Positions 14,499 through 21,900 of a stretch of 27,139 bases of DNA are shown piece by piece. This stretch comes from Enterococcus_G camelliae (GTDB taxonomy: Bacteria > Bacillota > Bacilli > Lactobacillales > Enterococcaceae). Under the pieces are notes generated by a model. It made no database searches. It worked only from the letters and a program-made list of their open reading frames with translations, and was not told the origin of the DNA. The stretch's first letter is position 1, and each line of letters opens with the position of its first letter. The position numbers were made by a program, and so were the translations under genes. The stretch covers positions 1 through 27,139 of the forward strand of contig NZ_JBHUMO010000028.1 in the NCBI RefSeq assembly GCF_042685105.1. The letters run 5' to 3'.

Positions 14499-14711
14499 AT
14501 GAAAAAACTAACCATTATCTTTTTAAACAGTGCAGGAAGCAAACATGCTTGGTCACCACAAATGGCGGCGGAAGATTTAACAAAAGAAGAAGTGCGAAAA
14601 TTGGCAGAAGACCTTGTTGCACTAAATTTGTTTGAACGTGAGGGAATCGCTTTGTATCAACAAGTCAATTCGGCAAAATATGTCGAAACAATCGAAACGG
14701 ACTTGTTCTAA
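14499..14711 (+). CDS. DUF2922 family protein
   Basis: This 70-residue protein begins KKLTIIFLNSAGSKHAWSPQMA and has the DLTKEEVRKLAEDLVALNLFE helix, matching the DUF2922 family. It has a strong AGAGGAGG ribosome binding site and sits 28 bases after the DUF1659 gene, so the two are surely co-transcribed. The function is unknown. Both proteins are small, soluble and apparently cytoplasmic, and might form a complex. Confidence 0.8.
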   Translation: MKKLTIIFLNSAGSKHAWSPQMAAEDLTKEEVRKLAEDLVALNLFEREGIALYQQVNSAKYVETIETDLF

Positions 14712-14720
14712 ATCAAAAAT

Positions 14721-14790
14721 GACTGACCACTAGTACAGATTTTAAGAGAGCGAATCGCTTCTTTAGAAGACTGAGTGGTCAGTCTTTTTT
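14721..14790 (+). terminator. Branched terminator after the DUF2922 gene
   Basis: The outer stem GACTGACCACT / AGTGGTCAGTC (14721-14731/14774-14784) encloses a second hairpin around AGCGAATCGCT and is followed by six Ts. GH25 translation begins only 14 bases later, so read-through may supply the lysin transcript. Confidence 0.75.
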
Positions 14791-14803
14791 AAGGGGGAAA
14801 AAC

Positions 14804-15664
14804 ATGATTATAGATATTTCTGAATGGCAAGTGCCAGCGACAATCAATTATTCTATGCTTGCAAAACAAGTCCAAGTTGTGATTGTCCGGGTGCAATATG
14901 GCAAGGATTATGAGGATCGAGCCTACAAGCAACATCTGCAAATGTTCCAATCGTTAGGCATACCTTGTGCTGTGTATGCTTGGGTACGTGGCAAAACCAT
15001 CCAAGAAATGAAGGAAGAAGCCTGCATCTTTTATCAACGAGCTCAAGCGTTTCAACCTGCTTTTTGGTGGTTAGATGTCGAAGAACAATCCATGTTAGAC
15101 ATGCGAGCAGGGTGTGAACGTTACCGTCGAACATTGAAAGAATGTGGGTCTTCGAAGGTTGGTGCCTATATTGCTAACCATTTGTATCATCAATTTCAGT
15201 TAGACACGCCTGCATTTGACGCGATTTGGCTACCTAGTTATGGCAAAAACACCGGTCTATTTGAAGGGGTTACTCCAACCGCAACAAGAGAGTATCAACT
15301 TCATCAATATACGTCGAATGGTCGTTTGTCAGGTTACAATGGCCCGTTAGATTTGAATCAGTTGAATAGAACGACATTCGAAACCCTTTTTGGAAGAACG
15401 GTTTCGTCGAAAAAGGAAACAAACGAAAACGGAAAGGGGGAGTTAACATTGCGAACGTTCCAATTAGAATATCCGATTTACCTACGGACCAAGCCAACGG
15501 TCCAAAGCGGTGTCATTGCTTTGCTGCCCAAAGATGCGCAAGTAAGGATTCAAAATATTCATATTGCAGATGGGTATTTGTGGGGGGAACAACTACGCTC
15601 GGATGGGACAAAAGGGTATTTGGCCTTAGGTAATTTTGAAAAATTTGGGAAATTAATCACATAA
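14804..15664 (+). CDS. GH25 muramidase (lysozyme) with C-terminal SH3-like domain
   Basis: This 286-residue enzyme has the GH25 catalytic barrel at about 1-195. It begins IIDISEWQ (conserved D4) and has the DVEE motif with D91 and catalytic E93. The YQLHQYTSNGRLSGYNGPLDLNQ stretch is typical of the barrel's end. After a charged linker, residues about 215-286 form an SH3b-like module (LRTKPTVQSGVIALLPKDAQVRI, GYLWGEQL) likely to bind the wall. It cleaves the MurNAc-GlcNAc bond of peptidoglycan. There is no signal peptide, so release needs lysis, a holin or another route. No holin gene is adjacent. The start follows GGGGG by 7 bases. It resembles phage endolysins, but no phage genes surround it. 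Confidence 0.9.
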   Translation: MIIDISEWQVPATINYSMLAKQVQVVIVRVQYGKDYEDRAYKQHLQMFQSLGIPCAVYAWVRGKTIQEMKEEACIFYQRAQAFQPAFWWLDVEEQSMLDMRAGCERYRRTLKECGSSKVGAYIANHLYHQFQLDTPAFDAIWLPSYGKNTGLFEGVTPTATREYQLHQYTSNGRLSGYNGPLDLNQLNRTTFETLFGRTVSSKKETNENGKGELTLRTFQLEYPIYLRTKPTVQSGVIALLPKDAQVRIQNIHIADGYLWGEQLRSDGTKGYLALGNFEKFGKLIT

Positions 15665-15670
15665 TCTAGG

Positions 15671-15709
15671 AAAACCAATTGGATTGGCTGAAAATCCAAT
15701 TGGTTTTTT
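15671..15709 (+). terminator. Terminator after the GH25 gene
   Basis: The perfect 15-bp stem AAAACCAATTGGATT / AATCCAATTGGTTTT has a 7-base loop and is followed by more Ts. Confidence 0.9.
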
Positions 15710-15868
15710 GGGTAAAAAGATAGCGTTTTCCTAAAGATTGCTATTCAAAAAAAAGTGGCCTTTTTTCTATTATCAGTCGCCAAATAACAATGAAGATGTT
15801 ATTATCTATGATAATGATTCTAATTTATCAACTATTTCTAATTTGGTTGCATTCGGGGAGTGACGGGC

Positions 15869-17194
15869 ATGTTTTATTTTATGGAAGGCTATTTGCGAAA
15901 AAAACTACAAGTGGCAGAACGATTGTATGCCTATGGTCAAGAGTTTCCCCGTGAAGTAGCCATGAAAAATTTAGATATTTCAAATTCAACGCTGACACAA
16001 TACTTAGCAGAAATCACGCAATTATTTACGGAGAATTACGAATCTGGGAATTTATACAATTCGCATTCGTTAGAGAAAATTGCAATGGAACTTATTTCTC
16101 GATCCAAAAAAATTGAGGCATTGCGCTTACTGTTTTTGTACCCAGGAAATCCCGCATCGTTTTATAAAGATCAGCTAAGTACTAGTGATGCTTCCTTTGC
16201 TCGTTTGGTGGCGACACTGAAGGAAGATTTGGAACGCTTTCAGGTAACCATTATTGTTAAAAATGGGTATCGTATTCAGTCCAAAAATGAACTTCAGCTA
16301 TGTTTTCTTTTCACATATTTGGGCCTTTTTTACTTTTGGTCGCGAGAAGATTTACAAAAGATAGTGGCAGGATACAAGCAAGATGAAACAGTTCAACAAA
16401 TACTCGCCTATGATTTCGCTCCATTTACTTACGCCAACGATGGCTTTGAACAATTGTTCTTTCAAACCGTTTGTCTAATTCATGTACTGCGTCAATGCCA
16501 GCAAAAAGAGTTGGCTCCAGAAGAATTTGCAGAGGTACCGATTGAGAGAATTTTCCATCAATTTGAGGAAACCTTGGCATTTGTGAATGATCGGGTTCAA
16601 CAACGGCTATCTGTCACAATGGCAGCTTGTTTTCCTGATACAACACCGCCCGCCGGAACAAGGGATGCTCTTTTAAGACTAGCTAGTTGTGTGGCGTTTC
16701 AAGTTACTCTTTTTCCATACAATGTCAATACTTTGCCATTGCGAATGATGTTTTTTGATCACAAGTATCGGGTCGTTTATCCTGAGCGACTGGATAGCTT
16801 GAATAATTTTACGATTCGTGTCTCAGAATGTTTACGCATTGATTTTACCATGCGAAATGAAATGGTTTTTTATTATCTTGCAGCGGATGATTTGCTGGCC
16901 TTTCACAAACGCAAAACCATCCATCTATATGTTTATTCATCAATTGGTGTGAGACGAACGAACTATTTTTATGATCAGCTAAAACCGTTATTGGGTTATT
17001 TCAAAGAAACGAGCACATTATCAATTATACAAGAAGACTTTTCCCAATTGCCTAGTAATGCCTATTTAGTTACGACAGATTTGCTTGCCGATTTTCCAAA
17101 AGAAAGACAGTTTTTGGTGAGTGACTTCGTATCCGCCGAAGACTATCTATTGTTACTGGCTTGGCTGAGAAAAAATGAAGTTATTCGAGACTGA
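15869..17194 (+). CDS. Mga/EbpR-like transcriptional regulator 1
   Basis: This 441-residue regulator follows the Mga/AtxA plan. A first helix-turn-helix lies at about 20-50 (KNLDISNSTLTQYLAEI). A second lies at about 105-135 (FYKDQLSTSDASFARLVATLKEDL). A helical PRD-like middle follows, and then an EIIB-like C-terminal domain (from about 350, LYVYSSIGVRRTNYFYDQLKPLLGYF) ending FLVSDFVSAEDY. The EIIB-type loop carries serines rather than the cysteine of true EIIB domains. ATG 15869 is preferred: GGGGAG lies 8 bases upstream and overlaps the alternative GTG 15860. It is a paralogue of the genes at 17233 and 25638. By analogy with Mga and EbpR it should regulate the surface-protein gene nearby. 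Confidence 0.85.
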   Translation: MFYFMEGYLRKKLQVAERLYAYGQEFPREVAMKNLDISNSTLTQYLAEITQLFTENYESGNLYNSHSLEKIAMELISRSKKIEALRLLFLYPGNPASFYKDQLSTSDASFARLVATLKEDLERFQVTIIVKNGYRIQSKNELQLCFLFTYLGLFYFWSREDLQKIVAGYKQDETVQQILAYDFAPFTYANDGFEQLFFQTVCLIHVLRQCQQKELAPEEFAEVPIERIFHQFEETLAFVNDRVQQRLSVTMAACFPDTTPPAGTRDALLRLASCVAFQVTLFPYNVNTLPLRMMFFDHKYRVVYPERLDSLNNFTIRVSECLRIDFTMRNEMVFYYLAADDLLAFHKRKTIHLYVYSSIGVRRTNYFYDQLKPLLGYFKETSTLSIIQEDFSQLPSNAYLVTTDLLADFPKERQFLVSDFVSAEDYLLLLAWLRKNEVIRD

Positions 17195-17232
17195 GCTTAG
17201 GAGACTTTTTTTATAAAGGAGAGCGTTTTTTT

Positions 17233-18573
17233 GTGTTTCAATTTTTAGAGAGATATTTGGAGAGAAAAATTCGTATTGCCGAAGCACTTTATATTTACGG
17301 GGAAGATTTACCGAAAAGTACGATAAAAAAAGAATTAGGTATTTCGAATACCACTTTTAATCACTATATTTCAGAAGTGCGCCGAGTTTTTGGTGAGTTT
17401 TCTTCGGAGAATCTAAAATACAATAGTGATTCATTAATGGCGACAACATTTTTTTTTATGAAGCAGTCAATAAAAAGTCAATTGCTCTATGAGTTGTTTT
17501 TGTATCCAGGAAATGAGGCCAAATTTTATAAAGAACGGTTGGCCCTTTCAGATGCAACCTTTGCTAGAATGATTGCTCAATTAAAGGAAGATTTAAAGTC
17601 TTTCGATGCGCATATTGTGATTACTAATGGCTATCGAATAAGAGGCGAAAATGAAGCGTATGTGGGAATGTTATTTACGCAATTGCTGGTCTTTTTTAGA
17701 TGGGATATCCAAACGCTATTTAAGGAAGTTGAAGTTGTTGCAGGAAAGCAAGAGCTAGAAAAAATTCTTCACTTGGATTTTTCACGATATATCTTCACAG
17801 AAGATACATACGAAGCTCGCTTTTTTCATGTAGCTTGTGCGATTGCCTTATTGAGGCAATGCCAACGTAAATCTGCATCTCAGTGGCCAGATTATTTGTC
17901 TTGTGAAGTAACAATAGATAAGATTGTTACGTATTTTGAAGAGGTGTACGACGAAGCCTTAACGGAAATAGAACATGCAGAGCTCACTCCATATAAAGGA
18001 GTCTATTCTCCGAAGATGCTTTCAGGAGATCAGGAACGATTGAAGCAATTAATTGTTTTAACAACTTTCCAAATCAAGTTGTTTCCCTACGATATGGGGC
18101 GTGTACCATTGCGAACAAATTATTTTATTAAAAAGATGTTTCATACCAACCCAGCTCGAGCGCTATCTATTCGGACAATTATTTATCGGGCAAAAGAATA
18201 TTATCGAGTCGATTTCGATTTACGCTTGTCAATGGTTGTTTACTTTTTAGTGACGGAAGACCTCATTCATTTTGAAAAAATTCGACCTTTAAAAGTATAT
18301 GTTTATTCTACCCTAGGCAAGAATCATCAACGCTATCTGATTAATCAAATTTCACAAATTCAAGGGTTCTTTCATTCACAACTCGACCTAGAATCATATG
18401 ATGATCAATGCAAAGAAGTGGGAGATAAAAAATATTGCTTATTACTAACAACGCAAACAATGCCGGAAATACCTAGTAACAAACAGTTTTTGGTTAGTGA
18501 TTTTGTTTCGGTAACTGACTTTGTCCGTATTACCATGTGGCTTAGAGAAAAGGCAGCCCATTTGTATATATAG
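17233..18573 (+). CDS. Mga/EbpR-like transcriptional regulator 2
   Basis: This 446-residue paralogue starts at GTG 17233, with AAAGGAG about 10 bases upstream. It shows the same order of elements: HTH1 (KELGISNTTFNHYISEV), HTH2 (FYKERLALSDATFARMIAQLKEDL), a helical middle, and the EIIB-like end (VYVYSTLGKNHQRYLINQI) closing with QFLVSDFVSVTDF. Only 38 bases separate it from the previous regulator and no clear terminator lies between, so the pair may form an operon. It is the regulator immediately before the giant adhesin gene and thus the best candidate for its activator. Confidence 0.85.
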   Translation: MFQFLERYLERKIRIAEALYIYGEDLPKSTIKKELGISNTTFNHYISEVRRVFGEFSSENLKYNSDSLMATTFFFMKQSIKSQLLYELFLYPGNEAKFYKERLALSDATFARMIAQLKEDLKSFDAHIVITNGYRIRGENEAYVGMLFTQLLVFFRWDIQTLFKEVEVVAGKQELEKILHLDFSRYIFTEDTYEARFFHVACAIALLRQCQRKSASQWPDYLSCEVTIDKIVTYFEEVYDEALTEIEHAELTPYKGVYSPKMLSGDQERLKQLIVLTTFQIKLFPYDMGRVPLRTNYFIKKMFHTNPARALSIRTIIYRAKEYYRVDFDLRLSMVVYFLVTEDLIHFEKIRPLKVYVYSTLGKNHQRYLINQISQIQGFFHSQLDLESYDDQCKEVGDKKYCLLLTTQTMPEIPSNKQFLVSDFVSVTDFVRITMWLREKAAHLYI

Positions 18574-18586
18574 AAAATAAAAAATA

Positions 18587-18641
18587 AAAAATAATCCTTT
18601 GATTGGTATGAATTATTGATACCAATCAAAGGATTATTTTT
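18587..18641. terminator. Terminator with perfect 23-bp stem
   Basis: Positions 18587-18609 and 18619-18641 are exact reverse complements around a 9-base loop, with an A-run left and five Ts right. It could stop transcription in both directions and insulates the adhesin gene from the regulators. Confidence 0.88.
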
Positions 18642-18816
18642 ACACTAGTTATTTAATCAGAATAATTATCAAATAAAGTTTATGTAAAAAAAAAAGAGAT
18701 TTATTCGCAAATAATAAATTGGACTAAAAGATGACTGACATATCAAGGTTTTTTTAAAAAAAGTGTTTTTTGTTTTCTGTTCCTATTCTCATTTCATAAT
18801 CTTCTTTGAAAGTTTG
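18642..18816 (+). promoter_or_regulatory. A/T-tract-rich upstream region of the adhesin gene
   Basis: There is no gene here. The stretch contains several phased A- and T-runs (A10 near 18687-18696, T7A7 near 18749-18762), which suggests intrinsically curved DNA. Mga/MafR-type regulators are known to favour curved, A/T-rich sites. No clear inverted repeat was found. Confidence 0.35.
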
Positions 18817-18822
18817 TATAAT
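18793..18822 (+). promoter_or_regulatory. Probable promoter of the giant adhesin gene
   Basis: TTCATA (18793-18798) and TATAAT (18817-18822) are 18 bases apart. Transcription from near 18829 leaves a leader of about 75 bases. A start codon at 18828 is therefore unlikely, and ATG 18906 fits. Confidence 0.6.
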
Positions 18823-18905
18823 AAGATATGGTGCTTTTTAATGTACTTCAGGTAGGTTTTGTTTGGTATTTAAAAAGCATACAAAAGATTATTTGGGGTG
18901 AGTAT

Positions 18906-21900
18906 ATGGAACAAAAACAAGCAAGCGGGAAGCGATTTTATAAACTCGCAAATTGGATTTCACTGCTAATATTGCTGGTTTCTTATTTGGCACCAATTGC
19001 ACAAGTTGGCGCAGTAACTCAAGAAGATAAGGGCTTTGCAATCACATCAGCAAAAGAGATTGATGGAAAAAAGATTAAACTTTCCGCAGACGTAGTCAAT
19101 AGTAGCACAGAAAATAAAACCTACTTAGTGGCGATTAGTCCAGAGAATAGTTTAACAAAAGAAAAAAATGCACCATTGAAAGACAAAACGGGGAAAGAGG
19201 TTGGCACCTATGAGGTGAATGGAACTGGTATAACTTTTACCATTTCACCAAATGTTCAATCTTCGATTGAGGTAGACTTAGGTGTAGCCAATGAATCGTT
19301 AACAGAAGTAACGCTAACAAATGATGGCAAGACAACAACGATCCCATTGACGACACCAGAAGCAAGCGCAACACCAGCTACAAGTGAAGCAGCAACTGAA
19401 GGTACCAAAACCGATACAACAAAAACTTCAGAAAGTGCAAAAGAATCAACTACGACAACTTCTAGCACTGAAGAAAAAAAGCAAACTACGACAAGTTCGA
19501 AAGAAACAGCAAAACAAGCAATTAAAGCTTCGGATGCAACAATAGGAAACGATATTTCCCAATATTTGCCGGACAGTTCTAAAGGTACAATAGTAGACAG
19601 TTTTTCAATTGATTTTACGAACAAAGATGGAGAAGTTGATCCTAAGGACGTAACAATAGCAACCAATATTGCGATTAATTACAACTGGTCAATTCCTAAC
19701 GAATTGTTAAATGACTACCAGTTAAAAAATGGAGACTATTTTACTTTTAAACTACCAAGTAATGTGACCTATTCTGCCGGTGGTGGTTCACTTGGAGATT
19801 ACGGTTCATATACCATTGATAAGGATGGTTTAGTGACATTTACATTTAATGAAAAAGTTGAAGATGAAAGTGATATAGAAGGAACGTTCCATTACAACCA
19901 AGGAAAAATGAACGTGACTGAACCAGGAAAAACAGAAATTGTGATTCCAACGACAACTGGTACCCCTAGTCAACCAGTGATTGTTAATCCGACTGGAGGA
20001 ACAGATATTTCCAAAAGTGGAAAAATTGATTCTGCTACGAATGGGAAAAACGTGACTTGGACTATCGATGCAAATACAAGTCAAAAAGAATTGAAGAATG
20101 CCTCAATTCAAGAAAATTTCCCTGCCGGTTTAACGTTGACTTCTAGCAAAGTGACATTGTTAAACGTTGGAATGGACGGTACAATTATCGGTGTAGGCGA
20201 TACCCTGACACAAGGTACAGACTATACTATTGATGCTAAAGGAAACATAACGCTTATTGGTAAATACGCGAATACACGCAAAGCTTTCCGTGTTACTTAT
20301 GAAACGTCAATTGATGATTCTGCGAAAGCGGCTGATCCAAATAAACCTTATGATGGTGGGAAAGTTTCTTTCACTAATAATGCAACTCTTGTGAACGACG
20401 GCAAAGAACCAATTCCTGCGGCAGCAACAGTAACAACGACCTACGGAAAAATGATTGATAAAGCTGGTCAACAAGCCGGAGAAAACCAACAGTTAAATTG
20501 GACTATTAAATTTAATCTTGGTGAAAAAGATCTGAAACCAGGAAATGCAGTTATTGTAGACACATTGGATTCAAACTCTTCATACGTAAAAAATTCAATT
20601 ATTGTAAAAACTGTTAATGGTGAAGTAGTAGATCCAAAAACTTATGAAGTAAGTTTCGATGATACAACGAATAAGATGACAATTAACTTTAAAGAAGGAT
20701 TAAAGGTAGGGATTATTGCTACCTATAAAAGTACGTATAATGCACCACTTTCGTCAGATGGGCAGACTGTTAAAAATGAAGCGACTGGTGGAGGAGCTAC
20801 AACAGGCGAAACTACCGGAAAGATTTCTCCAACTGGTGTAAAAAAAGAAATTAAAAATATTGACTACAATAAGCGCGAATTATCTTGGTCAATCACGTTT
20901 AACCAAGATCGTCAAAAATTTCATAATTTAAAAATTACCGATAGTATGGGACTCGGTTTAAGTTTGATTTATCCAACAGATTTTGTTGTAACAGACCTAG
21001 ATACGAATCAAGTAGTATCAACGGATAAATACAAAATTGATCAAACAGCAGCATCTGCTACTGTAGGTGAGAATTTTGTTTTATCGTTTACTGATAAATT
21101 GACAGATGAAGAACATTCTCATGCGTATCGAATTGATTATAAAACAAAAGTTGATTACGATCTGATGACTAGTGGAAAATTTGAAAATAATGTTTCATAT
21201 GATTGGATTGATATTAATAATCAACCTCATAATTCAAAGCAGGATATACCATTTAATCCAGTTTGGTTTGTAAAAGATGATGGTTTTAAAAATGGCAATT
21301 ACAACGCAGTAACAAAAGAAATTACTTGGACAGTGGGTATCAACTTTCAATTACATGATTTAAAAAATGCATCCATCGTGGATTCTATAAAAAAGGGGCA
21401 AACATATGTAGATGGCAGTGCAGTTTTAAACAAAATAACATCTTTTGACGCTAAGGGTTATACCTTCGTTTCTACTTCTACCCCTGTAATGTTTGATGCA
21501 ACAACACAAACACTTAGTACGAATCTTCCTGAAGACAATTCGGCTTACTTATTGATTTATAAGACGAGTGTTGATGGAACGATGATAACATCTAGCTATG
21601 CAAATACAGCTACTTACACAAATAATAGCAACTCGAAAAATTTTGATGCGACAGTGTCCGTTAAAAATGGGGACGAGTTAATTTCTAAAGGCGGTACACA
21701 AAGTACAGATGATTCTTCTTTAGTTAATTGGACTCTTACATTGAATGCATCACAATCAACAATTTCAGATGCGTCGATTACTGATACACCATCAGCAAAT
21801 CAAACAACTGATTTTTCAAGTATTAAGATTCAACAAGCAGGAGTCAATACAGATGGTTCCCTTACAGGAAAACCATTAGATGGCAGCTCACCTTTAGTAT

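Noticed and set aside
14804..15664. GH25 gene as part of a prophage lysis cassette
   Set aside because: No holin, tail or integrase genes are nearby, and it is flanked by host-type regulators.
18828..18905. N-terminal extension of the giant adhesin from ATG 18828
   Set aside because: It lies at the predicted transcription start and has no ribosome binding site. The signal peptide fits a start at 18906 with GGGGTG upstream.
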